From: CATQHD01 sp965202675
GTDB taxonomy: Bacteria; Actinomycetota; Acidimicrobiia; Spongiisociales; Spongiisociaceae
NCBI GenBank assembly: GCA_965202675.1
Contig: OZ241842.1
Location: 2,542,001 to 2,606,000, forward strand
Direction: 5' to 3'
Length of the DNA stretch: 64,000 nucleotides
The notes beneath the pieces were generated by a model. It saw only the letters and a list, made by a program, of their open reading frames with translations, had not been told where the DNA came from and did not search any database. The number at the start of each line of letters is the position of its first letter. The first letter of the stretch is position 1. Below, piece by piece: positions 18,557-26,920 of the stretch. Position numbers and translations under genes: made by a program.

Positions 18557-20133
18557 AGAGCGGAGGGGGCGCCGGGGGCATGGCCCGCGCCGCCGGGGTG
18601 GTGGCGGCGGGGATTCTGCTGTCCAGGATGCTGGGCTTTGCCCGCAACGTGGTGCTTGCCAACCGGCTGGGGGACAGTCCGGCGGCCGACGCCTACGAAG
18701 CGGCCTTCATCCTGCCGGATTTCCTGAATTATCTGCTGGCCGGCGGTTTTCTGGCCATCACCTTTATTCCCATCCTCAGCCGTTATCTGGCGGCGGATGA
18801 CCCGGCCGCGGCCCGGGAGGCCTTCAACGCCGTGTTCCGTCCGGTGGCGGTGCTGGTCGTGGTCCTGACCGGGGCGGCGGTGGCGGGGGCGGAGACGATC
18901 GTGGGGTGGCTGTTCGGGTCGGGGGATCGGCTGGACGCCGCCCAGCTGGCCGAGGTGACCAGGCTGACCAGGATGGTGCTGCCCGCCCAGGTGTTCTTCG
19001 TACTCGGCGGGTTGTTCACAGCCGTGCAGTACGCCCACGGCCGCTTCCTGGTGCCCGTTCTGGCGCCGATCATCTACAACGCCGGCATCATCCTGGGAGG
19101 GCTGGCGGGCGCCTGGTCAGGCGAAACGTCCGCCGCCGGCTTCATCCTGGGGGCGGTGGGCGGCGCCCTGGTCGGCAACCTGGCCCTCCAGTGGTGGGGC
19201 GCCCGCCGCACGGGGTTGCGGGTAACCGCCGGCCTGCCCGATTTCCGTCATTCCGCCTTCCGGCAGTATCTGGTGCTGGCGGTCCCCTTGATGGTGGGCC
19301 AGTCCATCGTGGTGCTCGACGAATCGATCGGCAAGGTGGTGGCGGCCGCCGCCTCCGACGGGGCCGTCTTCAGCCTCAATCTGGCCCGCCGGGTGAACAT
19401 GCTGCCGGTGGGGGTCATCGCCCAGGCGGCGGGGGTGGCGGCCTATCCGTATCTGGCCCGCCTGGTTGCAGAAGGCCGCCGGGGCGAGATGGCGGCGTTG
19501 ATGGGCCGGACGGCCCGCATGGTGGTGTTCGCGGGCGGCGCGGCGGCGGCGGGGATGATTGCGGTCAGCCAACCGGCGGTCCGGGCCGCCTTCCAGCACG
19601 GGGAGTTCAGCGAGGCGGGAACGGTGATCACCGCGGCCGCCCTGGTCGGGTACTCGCTGAGCATTCCAGCCTGGGGAATCCAGCAGATATCCGCCCGCAG
19701 CTTCTATGCCTACCGCCAGATGTGGGTTCCGGCGTTGGTGGGTACCGCCTGGACGGTTCCCGCCGCGCCGCTTTTCCTGGTCGGGTTCCGCCTGGGCGGG
19801 GTGCCGGGGGTGGCGGCCGCCTCCTCTGTCGTTCTCACCGGGCACGCTCTTACCCTGTGGCTGCTGTGGCGGCGGCTGCATACCGGCGAAGGGCTGGAGG
19901 GCGCCCTCCCGGCGGTGCTCCGCGCTGCGGCGGGCGCGGCGGCCGGGGCCTACGCCGGGCAGCTGGCTGCCGATGCCGTAGCGGGGGGGCGGATACCCGG
20001 CTTCGGGGCCGCCGTTACCGCCGTCTGCGTGGGGTTGGCGGCGGCGGGAGTTGTGTACCTGGCTGTAACCGCGCTGATCGGATCAACGGAGGCGCGCTCG
20101 GTCTTGCGGCGCCGTTGGCCGACCCGTTCATGA
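18553..20133 (+). CDS. murJ: Lipid II flippase MurJ
   Basis: The 526-residue polytopic membrane protein begins MARAAGVVAAGILLSRMLGF after a short Lys/Gly-rich leader. It contains the MurJ/MviN elements ARNVVLANRLG, DAYEAAFILPDFLNYLLAGG, AITFIPILSRYLA and a typical AYPYLARLVAEGRRGEMAAL. About 14 membrane helices are expected. It translocates lipid-linked peptidoglycan precursor across the cytoplasmic membrane. The ATG at 18553 overlaps the PHP stop and is preferred over the much longer upstream open frame, which is antisense or out-of-frame noise. Its 3' end is overlapped on the other strand by a small predicted gene. Confidence 0.92.
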   Translation: MKSGGGAGGMARAAGVVAAGILLSRMLGFARNVVLANRLGDSPAADAYEAAFILPDFLNYLLAGGFLAITFIPILSRYLAADDPAAAREAFNAVFRPVAVLVVVLTGAAVAGAETIVGWLFGSGDRLDAAQLAEVTRLTRMVLPAQVFFVLGGLFTAVQYAHGRFLVPVLAPIIYNAGIILGGLAGAWSGETSAAGFILGAVGGALVGNLALQWWGARRTGLRVTAGLPDFRHSAFRQYLVLAVPLMVGQSIVVLDESIGKVVAAAASDGAVFSLNLARRVNMLPVGVIAQAAGVAAYPYLARLVAEGRRGEMAALMGRTARMVVFAGGAAAAGMIAVSQPAVRAAFQHGEFSEAGTVITAAALVGYSLSIPAWGIQQISARSFYAYRQMWVPALVGTAWTVPAAPLFLVGFRLGGVPGVAAASSVVLTGHALTLWLLWRRLHTGEGLEGALPAVLRAAAGAAAGAYAGQLAADAVAGGRIPGFGAAVTAVCVGLAAAGVVYLAVTALIGSTEARSVLRRRWPTRS

Positions 20134-20332
20134 GCACCCTGGGCGGGACGAAGGGGTCCTTCCGAGACGCCATGATCCAGTTGGAGAAGCGGCGGGGGGG
20201 AGGGGAAGCGGTGCGCCGTTCCTCCGCCAGGGCGTGCTCCACGGCCGCGGCGATTGCCGCCGCTTCGTAGGGCCCGGCGCCTCCGACGATGCAGAACCCG
20301 ACCCCGCCCCGGCGGTTATCCCCGTTGTTCAT
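20015..20332 (-). CDS. Small acyl-CoA carboxylase epsilon-like protein (tentative)
   Basis: The frame begins MNNGDNRRGGVGFCIVGGAG, overlapping the end of the methylmalonyl-CoA epimerase gene by 17 bases, and continues PYEAAAIAAAVEHALAEERR and SNWIMASRKDPFVPPRV. This layout (a short beta strand, an Ala/Glu-rich helix, a Trp-containing basic segment and a proline tail) resembles the small epsilon or oxaloacetate-decarboxylase-gamma-like subunits encoded near propionyl-CoA carboxylase genes. The last 40 or so codons are antisense to the end of murJ, so the true stop may be genuine but constrained. Overlap with the epimerase gene supports translation. The function is inferred. Confidence 0.42.
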   Translation of the reverse strand: MNNGDNRRGGVGFCIVGGAGPYEAAAIAAAVEHALAEERRTASPPPRRFSNWIMASRKDPFVPPRVLMNGSANGAARPSAPPLIRSARLQPGTQLPPPPTPRRRR

Positions 20333-20735
20333 GACTGTATTCGACCAATTCGATCAGGGTTTGGTTTCCGCCTTCGGGATGGACGAAGGCGATCCGGGTT
20401 CCCCGCCCGCCCGGCCGGGGCTTCTCGTCCACCAGCCGCGCCCCTTCCGCCTTCAGATGCGCCAGCGCCGCTTCGATGTCCACCACCGTGTAGGCCAGGT
20501 GATGGAGGCCCTCCCCCCGCCGCTCCAGGAACCGGTCCACCGGGGAGCCGGGGCGGAGGGGCGACAGCAGTTGGACGTAGGATCCGCCCAGCGGGATCAT
20601 GGCTTCCTCCACTCCCTGGTCCTCCACCGCCTCCCGATACACGGGCGCCGCCCGGTATCTCCTTTGGTAGTCGTCTATTGCCCGGTTCAGATCGCGGACG
20701 GCGATGGCCGCGTGGTCGAGGTTGAGAAGCTTCAT
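20316..20735 (-). CDS. mce: Methylmalonyl-CoA epimerase
   Basis: The 139-residue VOC protein begins MKLLNLDHAAIAVRDLNRAI and contains the family's metal ligands. They are His in LDHAAIAV, Glu in the QLLSPL region or equivalent, His in GEGLHHLAYTV, and a C-terminal Glu in TLIELVEY. It also has the typical PGSPVDRFLERRGEG and FVHPEGGNQ. It interconverts (R)- and (S)-methylmalonyl-CoA in propionate and odd-chain metabolism. The open frame extends upstream, but the alignment starts at this Met. It is divergent from the phosphofructokinase gene and followed by the overlapping small gene. Confidence 0.85.
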   Translation of the reverse strand: MKLLNLDHAAIAVRDLNRAIDDYQRRYRAAPVYREAVEDQGVEEAMIPLGGSYVQLLSPLRPGSPVDRFLERRGEGLHHLAYTVVDIEAALAHLKAEGARLVDEKPRPGGRGTRIAFVHPEGGNQTLIELVEYSHEQRG

Positions 20736-20850
20736 TCCGGCCAGGGTAACCGCGCAGCGGGCCGATTCCGGGGACTTGCATGAGGTAGCGTTCGGAGAGT
20801 GGGAGCGCCCCGACGCGGGGCGGGGGTTGCTCTGAATCCATGGAGGGACG

Positions 20851-21996
20851 ATGCGTATAGGGATACTTACCGGCGGGGGCGACGTTCCTGGCCTCAACCC
20901 GGTCATCAAGGCTTTCACCGCCCGGGCCGAAGAAGACGGCCATTCGGTGCTGGGGCTGCGGAGGGGGTGGGCTTCGGTGCTCAACATCGATCCGGACGAT
21001 CCCCGCACCGCCGCCGAGTACACGATCGAGCTCGATCGGGCGGCGGTGCGCACCATCGACCGGGCCGGCGGCACCATCCTCCACACCAGCCGCACCAACC
21101 CGGGGCGGGTGGCGGAGCGCAACCTGCCCGCCTTCCTCACGCCCCCGCCGGGCGGGCCGCCCTACGACATGACCGCCCATGCGGTGCGGGTGGTCGAGCA
21201 CCTCGGCCTCGACGCCCTGGTTGCGGTGGGCGGGGACGACACCCTTTCCTACGCCCTGCGCATGCACGAGGAGGGGGTGCCGGCGGCGGCGGTTCCCAAA
21301 ACCATGGACAACGACGTGCCGGGCACCGACTACTGCATCGGGTTCTCGACCGCCGTCACCCGCTCGGTGAAGTTCATCAACCGCCTCCGCAGCGCGGTGG
21401 GCAGCCACGAACGGGTGGCGGTGGTGGAGCTGTTCGGACGCTACTCGGGCGCGACCAGCCTGGCGGCGGGGTATCTGGCTTCGGCCGACCGCACCCTCAT
21501 CGCCGAGGCGCCGTTCGACATCGAACGCCTGGCGGAGCTGGTGTCGTCCGACCGGGCGGCCAACCCCAGCCGCTACGCGGTGGTGGTGGTCTCCGAGGGG
21601 GCTTCCCTGCTGGGCGGCGAGCGGGTGGAGAGCGGGGCGGCCGACGCCTACGGCCACCGCAAGCTGGGCGGCATCGGAGAGGTAACCGGCGCGCTCATCA
21701 AGAAGATCACCGGTTTCAACATCATGAACCAACGGATCGGTTACCTGATGCGGAGCGGACCGCCCGACGCCCTGGATCTGATGGTGGGTTTCAACTTCGG
21801 AACCATGGCGGCGGAGATGGTGCTCTCCGGCGTCAGGGGGCGTATGACGGCGGTGCAGGAAGGCGTCTACACCGCCAACCCCCTGTCCGTACTGGCCGAG
21901 GGGCCCCGCCGGGTCGACGCGGCCGCTTTCTACGACGCAGAGAACTACCGGCCCCGCATCCGGGCCCTGACCGGCAAGCCGATGTTCCTTTATTAG
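20851..21996 (+). CDS. pfp: 6-phosphofructokinase, pyrophosphate-type signature
   Basis: The 381-residue protein has the phosphofructokinase glycine loop GGGDVPGLN at residues 8-16 and VGGDDTL at about 126-132. It also has PKTMDND at 149-155 and a GRYSGATSLAAGY effector/substrate segment. In this family Asp in GGDD and Lys in PKT mark the pyrophosphate-using enzymes, whereas ATP enzymes have GGDGS and PGT. It is therefore predicted to phosphorylate fructose 6-phosphate reversibly with PPi. It ends 48 bases before the convergent amt gene, with a strong GC hairpin between them. Confidence 0.85.
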   Translation: MRIGILTGGGDVPGLNPVIKAFTARAEEDGHSVLGLRRGWASVLNIDPDDPRTAAEYTIELDRAAVRTIDRAGGTILHTSRTNPGRVAERNLPAFLTPPPGGPPYDMTAHAVRVVEHLGLDALVAVGGDDTLSYALRMHEEGVPAAAVPKTMDNDVPGTDYCIGFSTAVTRSVKFINRLRSAVGSHERVAVVELFGRYSGATSLAAGYLASADRTLIAEAPFDIERLAELVSSDRAANPSRYAVVVVSEGASLLGGERVESGAADAYGHRKLGGIGEVTGALIKKITGFNIMNQRIGYLMRSGPPDALDLMVGFNFGTMAAEMVLSGVRGRMTAVQEGVYTANPLSVLAEGPRRVDAAAFYDAENYRPRIRALTGKPMFLY

Positions 21997-22013
21997 GGCG
22001 GTTCCCGGGACGG

Positions 22014-22036
22014 GGCCGGGGGCGGCGCCCCCGGCC
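22014..22036. terminator. Bidirectional hairpin between convergent pfk and amt genes
   Basis: GGCCGGGGGC at 22014-22023 pairs perfectly with GCCCCCGGCC at 22027-22036 around a three-base loop. It lies in the 48-base gap between the convergent stop codons. No T tract flanks it, so it may act as a transcription barrier rather than a classical intrinsic terminator. Confidence 0.45.
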
Positions 22037-22044
22037 GCCGGCGT

Positions 22045-23430
22045 TCAGTCCTCTTCGCCCAGCTCTTCGGGCATCAGCACGAACTCGGGATAGGCTTCGA
22101 TGCCCAGCTCACCGGCGTCCTGGCCGAGGCGTTCGACTTGGCGGGACACCCGCAGGCCTCCCATCAGCTTGTCGATGATGCGCCACACCACATAGGAGAC
22201 GGCGAAGGCCCAGGCGCCCACCGCTATCACGCCGAGCAGCTGAACCCAGAAGTTGGCTCCGACGGCTAAGGCAACGGCCAGGGTTCCCCAGATTCCGGAG
22301 AACAGGTGGACGGGGATGGCGCCCACTACGTCGTCCAGCTTGAGCTTCTCCAGGAGTTTGGTTCCGGCGGTGCTGATCACGCTGCCCACCGCCCCGATGA
22401 TGATGGCCCAGTAGTGGTCGGTCATGGTGGGGCCGGCGGTGATGGCCACCAGCCCGGCCAAGGCCCCGTTGAGGCCGGCGAACAGGTCCATGCGCCCCAG
22501 GATGGGCCGCGAGACGGCGAGGGCGACCAGGAAACCGGCCGCGGCGGCCAGGTTTGTGTTGACCAGCACCACGGCCATCGATGTCGCGTCGAGTGCGCTT
22601 CCGACGGCCAGCTGCGATCCGCCGTTGAATCCGAACCAGCCCATCCAGAGGATGAAGACGCCCAGGGTAACCACGATGACGTTGGAGGGGGGGGTCGACT
22701 TGATGGTGCCGTCCTTGCGGAACTTGCCCAGCCGGGGCCCGACGATCCACACGCCCGCCAGCGCCGCCCAGCCTCCGGTGCTGTGGACGATGGTCGAGCC
22801 GGCGAAGTCCGAGAAACCCATCTCGTTCAGCCAGCCCCCGCCCCAGGTCCAAGCGCCTACGACGGGGTAGATGACTGCCGTCAGCACCAGGGTGAAGGCG
22901 AAGAAGGCCCCCATCTTGATTCGCTCGGCGATGGCCCCGGACACGATCGAGGCGGTGGCGGCCACGAACACCATCTGGAAGAACCAGTCCGACATGACAG
23001 AATATCCGTTTTTGACCACGTTGACCGTCGCCGCGGCGGTCGCCTCGCCGTTCATCAGGGCTACTTCGGCCGCCGACGACTTGTAGAAAGCTCCCCCGAG
23101 GGTGCCGATGAAGCCCCCGACGTCCACGTACATGAGGCTGTAGCCGACGACGTAGTAGGCCAGTCCGGCAATCGAGTAGATGCCCACGTTCTTCAGGCAG
23201 ATCATCGAGGCGTTCTTGGTGCGCACCGCTCCGGCTTCGAGCATCGTGAACCCGGTGGCCATCCACATCACCAGCGCCCCCCAGGCCAGGAAAGCGAAGG
23301 TATTGAGGGAGAACGCCGTTTCCGGGTCGGTGGCGGCGTAGGCGGCCGCAGGCAGTCCGACCAGGAGGCCTATCACCAGCAGGGTTACGGCTGTCCTTCG
23401 GATGGTGGGCTTGCGGTGTACGGGCTTCAT
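22045..23430 (-). CDS. amt: Ammonium transporter (Amt family)
   Basis: The 461-residue membrane protein has a cleavable-looking leader ending PAAAYAATDPETAFSLNTFA, then about 11 helices with Amt hallmarks. These are WMATGFTMLEAGAVRTKNAS, the DFAGSTIVHSTGGWAALAG segment with one of the pore histidines, and a FNGGS loop with a later AIPVHLFSGIWGTLAV bearing the second histidine region. It imports ammonium. The ATG at 23430 is chosen because the sequence upstream in frame lacks family similarity. The C-terminal tail DELGIEAYPEFVLMPEELGE is acidic. No glnK/PII gene is adjacent. Confidence 0.92.
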   Translation of the reverse strand: MKPVHRKPTIRRTAVTLLVIGLLVGLPAAAYAATDPETAFSLNTFAFLAWGALVMWMATGFTMLEAGAVRTKNASMICLKNVGIYSIAGLAYYVVGYSLMYVDVGGFIGTLGGAFYKSSAAEVALMNGEATAAATVNVVKNGYSVMSDWFFQMVFVAATASIVSGAIAERIKMGAFFAFTLVLTAVIYPVVGAWTWGGGWLNEMGFSDFAGSTIVHSTGGWAALAGVWIVGPRLGKFRKDGTIKSTPPSNVIVVTLGVFILWMGWFGFNGGSQLAVGSALDATSMAVVLVNTNLAAAAGFLVALAVSRPILGRMDLFAGLNGALAGLVAITAGPTMTDHYWAIIIGAVGSVISTAGTKLLEKLKLDDVVGAIPVHLFSGIWGTLAVALAVGANFWVQLLGVIAVGAWAFAVSYVVWRIIDKLMGGLRVSRQVERLGQDAGELGIEAYPEFVLMPEELGEED

Positions 23431-23580
23431 AGGTCGGCCTCCCCTTTCGGTCTGCGGTCTTCCAGGGGTGAAACCTAGCAGGTCGGGCCGGCCCTCCGGC
23501 GGTGATCCTGCGGCGGCGGTTTCCGCTTTCCCGCGGTCTGCTCTAGAATCCGCCTGCCGCCGACTGCCAGGGGTTTCGAC

Positions 23581-23817
23581 ATGGCCAGAATATGTATGGT
23601 GACGGGCAAGAAGCCGTCTTTCGGGAAGAAGGTCTCGTTCTCCCACAAGCGGTCCAGCCGCCGATGGATACCCAACATCCAGAAGAAACGCTACTGGGTT
23701 CCCTCCCAGCGCCGCTACGTGAACCTCACCGTCAGCACCAAGGGGATCAAGACCATCGACCGCAAGGGGATCGAGGCGGTTATCGCCGACATGCGCCGCC
23801 GGGGCATCAAGGTCTGA
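23581..23817 (+). CDS. rpmB: 50S ribosomal protein L28
   Basis: The 78-residue protein reads MARICMVTGKKPSFGKKVSF with the conserved SHKRSSRRWIPNIQKKRYW and the C-terminal TVSTKGIKTIDRKGIEAVI. The paired N-terminal cysteines of zinc-type L28 are absent (a single Cys 5), so this is a zinc-independent form. It stands alone, preceded by a TAGAAT hexamer at 23544-23549 that could be its -10 box, and is divergent from amt. Confidence 0.95.
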   Translation: MARICMVTGKKPSFGKKVSFSHKRSSRRWIPNIQKKRYWVPSQRRYVNLTVSTKGIKTIDRKGIEAVIADMRRRGIKV

Positions 23818-23993
23818 CCGGGCGCCGGGCCCGCCCGCCCTCCCTCCTGCTCGCCCGGTCGGGCAACCCCGGCGGGCGGGGCAGGGCCGGCGGATCGGGG
23901 ATGCGGCCGGGCCGCCGACGGGCGCAACACTATTCGGCATGGGTTCGCCGCTGGTACTAGAATCGTGTTGCTCAGGCAACTACACCGAGGTGC

Positions 23994-24251
23994 ATGATGG
24001 AGACGCGGGAACAGGTCCAGAATCACGTCGATCGCAACTACGCGGCTTTTGAAGTTCTTCTTCCGGATCTCATCAGGAGCAACGCCGGCAAGTGGGCTTT
24101 GATGCGGAACGAGGCGCTCGAGGCGGTGTTCGATACGGCGGTGGATGCCTATACCGCGGGCAACCTGCTCTGTTCTGACGGGCTCTTCTCCATCCAGGAG
24201 ATAAGGTCTCGTCCTGTGGATCTAGGCTGGTATTCCTATGCCTTGCCTTAG
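23994..24251 (+). CDS. Small conserved-type protein, partner of a retropepsin-like gene
   Basis: The 85-residue product has YAAFEVLLPDLIRSNAGKWA, LMRNEALEAVFDTAVDAYTA and a late GLFSIQEIRSRPVDLGWYS. It resembles the short proteins encoded immediately before small retropepsin-like aspartyl proteases in many bacterial genomes; its function is unknown. A TAGAAT hexamer at 23958-23963 and GAGG just before the ATG support expression. Its stop overlaps the start of the decayed protease gene, as expected for this two-gene unit. With its partner broken, it may be non-functional. Confidence 0.6.
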   Translation: MMETREQVQNHVDRNYAAFEVLLPDLIRSNAGKWALMRNEALEAVFDTAVDAYTAGNLLCSDGLFSIQEIRSRPVDLGWYSYALP

Positions 24252-24498
24252 CGGACAATATGATCCTATAGTAGGGGTTCTTCTTGGGGTAGGTGTTTAC
24301 CCGGCGGAAGTCTAGAACCACAAATTCAGACCGAAATACCTCATGCTACTGTGGTAAGTGCTTTGTTGGATACCGGCGCAGATCACACATGTATATCATC
24401 TAAGTTCGCACGTTCTTTGGGATAAAAGAGGCAGGCAAAGTTGCCGCAACCGGAGCAGCTGGTTATCGCCCCAGTGCTCGTTTTATCTGGGATGTTAG
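24238..24498 (+). pseudogene. Retropepsin-like aspartyl protease, decayed by two frameshifts
   Basis: An ATG at 24238 overlaps the upstream stop and encodes MPCLSGQYDPIVGVLLGVGV, then PAEV and a stop. Homology resumes in another frame with EPQIQTEIPHATVVSALLDT and GADHTCISSKFARSLG, which contains the active-site motif ALLDTGADHT of retropepsins. It then shifts again at about 24419 to GIKEAGKVAATGAAGYRPSA. At least two indels therefore break the gene, near 24305-24315 and 24419-24425. The 3' end runs into the tail of the ABC transporter gene on the other strand. The intact version would be an aspartic protease working as a dimer. Confidence 0.7.
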
Positions 24499-25323
24499 TC
24501 ATGTGGCAGGTAGGATATATGGTTGTTCATCCGCCTCCTGCGAGCCGACTGCCCGGTATCGGCCGATGTCAAGCTTTACTGCTAGGGGCATCCCATAGAT
24601 GGCCGTCAGGTTATCTCCGGTCAGCACCCGGTCGATCGGTCCGGCGGCGGTTGCTTTTCCTTCCGCCAGGATCAGCATCCGGTCGAATCCGGGCGGGATC
24701 TCCTCGACATGGTGGGTGACCAGGATCATGGTGATGTCTTCCTCCCGCTCGGCCATGCCGGACAGGGAGGCAATAAGGCGTTCTCTGGCGCCCAGGTCGA
24801 GGCCGTTGCCCGGCTCGTCTAGCAGCAACAGGTCGGGGCGGGCCATCAGGGCGCGGGCGATCAACACCCGTTTCATCTCACCGTTCGACAGGGTGGCGAA
24901 CTCCCGCTCGGCCATCTCGGACACCCCCATCAATTCCATCTGACGATCGGCGAATTCCCAGTCCGCCTCGGTGTAGTGATGCCATCGGGTGTCCACGAAG
25001 GCGGCGCGGAGTCCGGTAACCACGATGTCCCGGCAGGGCAGATGACGCCTCACCAGGGCGGCCGGGGCCGGCCCCACATACCCGATGCGGGGGCGGAGCC
25101 GGCGCACGTCGGTGCGGCCCATCCGCTCACCGAGTACGGCGGCGGCGCCTCGCGCCGGGAACTGGTAGGTGGACACCACCTGCAGGAGGGTGGTCTTGCC
25201 CGCCCCGTTCGGTCCGAACAGCACCCAGCGCTCGCCCGCCTCCACCTGCCAGTCGATATCCGTGATCAACTGTTTCCCGGCTTTCATCACGGTTACGCCC
25301 TGGAGGTCTACCGCCAGGTCCAT
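24499..25323 (-). CDS. ABC transporter ATP-binding protein (ModF/iron-type family)
   Basis: The 274-residue protein has Walker A GPNGAGKTTLLQ (about residues 38-49), the signature LSNGEMKRVLIARALMA and Walker B LLLLDEPGNGLD, followed by the switch His in LVTHHVEEIP. It resembles stand-alone ATPases of metal or siderophore systems. No permease gene is adjacent, so the partner is unknown. It follows the D-hydroxyacid dehydrogenase gene by 13 bases on the minus strand. The extreme C-terminus overlaps the remnant of the retropepsin gene on the other strand. Confidence 0.85.
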   Translation of the reverse strand: MDLAVDLQGVTVMKAGKQLITDIDWQVEAGERWVLFGPNGAGKTTLLQVVSTYQFPARGAAAVLGERMGRTDVRRLRPRIGYVGPAPAALVRRHLPCRDIVVTGLRAAFVDTRWHHYTEADWEFADRQMELMGVSEMAEREFATLSNGEMKRVLIARALMARPDLLLLDEPGNGLDLGARERLIASLSGMAEREEDITMILVTHHVEEIPPGFDRMLILAEGKATAAGPIDRVLTGDNLTAIYGMPLAVKLDIGRYRAVGSQEADEQPYILPAT

Positions 25324-25336
25324 CAGCAGATCACTC

Positions 25337-26257
25337 TTAGTAGCCCAGCTTCGGATCGAAGAGGGGGAAGGGCTGCTCCCCCCGCCGGATTCGCCGGATG
25401 TTCTCCGCCACCAGGGGGGCGGCGGTGCGGGCCCTGGTGAACCCGCTCATGTGGGGGGTGATGCGCACCCGGGGGTGGTTCCACAGGGGGGAGTCCGCAG
25501 GGAGAGGCTCGATTGCGGTCACGTCCAACACCGCCGCGCCGAGCGGGCCTCCGTTCAGCGCGTCCAACAGGTCGGCTTGCACCGTGGTCGCGCCGCGCCC
25601 GACCGATATGTAAAGGGCGTTTTCCCGGAAACAGGCGAAGCGTCCGGCGTCCATGAGGCCGGCGGTCTCCGCGGTCAAGGGGAGGATGTTGACGACCGTC
25701 GCCGAGGACCCCAGCATCTCCTCCAGGCCGCGGCGGCCCCGGTAGTTGGTGATTTCCGGATCGTTTCCGCCGGTCCGGGTCCAGGCGCCGACCGGATATC
25801 CCAGCCCGGTGAGCGCCCTTCCCACCCGCCGGCCCATGATCCCGTATCCGAGGAAGCCCACCGGGAAGCCGCAGGCCTCCGCCGGACGGATCGGCCGCCA
25901 TTCCCGGTCTTTCTGCTGCTCTAGGTAGATGTCCAGATTGCGGTGGAAATGGATCACCCAATGCACCGTATAAGCGGCCATCTCCTCGGCCATCGCCTCA
26001 TCGGACAGCCGCACGACCGGCACGTCCGGGTACCCGGGTCCCGTTATCTTCTCCACCCCGGCGGTCATCGCCAGGATGGCCCGCAGGTTGCGGCATCGGT
26101 GCAGGTCTTCGGCGCTGAGGCGCCACATGACGGCGAACTCGACCGCGTCCGGGTCTTCGACGTCCGGCCACACCTGGATTCTCATATCGGGGAGCTCGGC
26201 GGCGAGGCGCTCGCGCCAAGGGCCGCCTTCGGAGATCGGTTCCAGCAAAATAGACAT
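25337..26257 (-). CDS. D-2-hydroxyacid dehydrogenase (glyoxylate/hydroxypyruvate reductase A-like)
   Basis: The 306-residue protein has the Rossmann motif GFLGYGIMGRRVGRALTGLG near residue 135, the catalytic Arg region YISVGRGATTVQADLLDAL, the Glu in DVTAIEPLPADSPLW and the His in RITPHMSGFTRAR. It reduces glyoxylate or hydroxypyruvate with NAD(P)H to glycolate or D-glycerate. It is the first gene of a two-gene minus-strand unit with the ABC ATPase and divergent from the HhH-GPD gene. Glycerate made here could be used by the glycerate kinase at 14414. Confidence 0.87.
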   Translation of the reverse strand: MSILLEPISEGGPWRERLAAELPDMRIQVWPDVEDPDAVEFAVMWRLSAEDLHRCRNLRAILAMTAGVEKITGPGYPDVPVVRLSDEAMAEEMAAYTVHWVIHFHRNLDIYLEQQKDREWRPIRPAEACGFPVGFLGYGIMGRRVGRALTGLGYPVGAWTRTGGNDPEITNYRGRRGLEEMLGSSATVVNILPLTAETAGLMDAGRFACFRENALYISVGRGATTVQADLLDALNGGPLGAAVLDVTAIEPLPADSPLWNHPRVRITPHMSGFTRARTAAPLVAENIRRIRRGEQPFPLFDPKLGY

Positions 26258-26356
26258 CCGCCTTAGTCAACCACACCCCGGATGCGCCGCCGCCGGCGCG
26301 CCTGCCATGACGGCGCCCCGGCGGGGCGGCTACCGTTGGGGAAGAGAGGAGGTTCT

Positions 26357-26920
26357 ATGCCGAACGCCCTTCCCTGGACCCACTCGGAGGAGGCCAACCG
26401 CCTGCTGGCTTCCAGCCCGCTCGCCCTCATGATCGGCATGCTGCTCGATCAACAGATCAAGATGGAGATGGCCTTCCACTCGCCCCACGCCCTCCAGGAG
26501 CGGCTGGGGCGGCCGCTCGACGCAGCCGATATCGCCTCGGTCGACGAGGGGGAGATGGAGGCCGTCTTCAGGGGGCCGCCCGCCCTGCACCGTTTCCCCA
26601 AAGCGATGGGGCGGCGCACCCAGGCGCTTTGCCGGGCCATCGCCGACGACTACGGCGGGGAGGCGGCTTCCATATGGCGCACCGCCGCCGACGGCAAGGA
26701 CCTGCTGGCGCGCCTGAAGAAGCTGCCCGGCTTCGGGGACGCCAAGGCCCGCATCTTCGTCGGCATAGTGGGCAAGCGCCTGGGCGAGGGTCCGGAAGGT
26801 TGGGAAGAGGCGGCCGCCGACTGGCCTTCCATCGCCGACATAGCCGAGTTCGAGCAGATCGACGGGCTGCGGCAGCACAAGGCCCGTATGAAAGCCGAGC
26901 AAGCCGGCCGGGGCCGGTGA
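26357..26920 (+). CDS. HhH-GPD-type base-excision DNA repair protein
   Basis: The 187-residue protein starts six bases after GAGGAGG and contains ALMIGMLLDQQIKMEMAFHS, which is the glycosylase helix. The helix-hairpin-helix LKKLPGFGDAKARIFVGI lies near residues 121-138, followed by acidic residues typical of the catalytic region. This shorter family, common in actinobacteria, removes damaged bases. Its TGA overlaps the GTG start of proC (GTGA), so translation is coupled. The in-frame extension upstream of 26357 has no SD and is not preferred. Confidence 0.85.
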   Translation: MPNALPWTHSEEANRLLASSPLALMIGMLLDQQIKMEMAFHSPHALQERLGRPLDAADIASVDEGEMEAVFRGPPALHRFPKAMGRRTQALCRAIADDYGGEAASIWRTAADGKDLLARLKKLPGFGDAKARIFVGIVGKRLGEGPEGWEEAAADWPSIADIAEFEQIDGLRQHKARMKAEQAGRGR

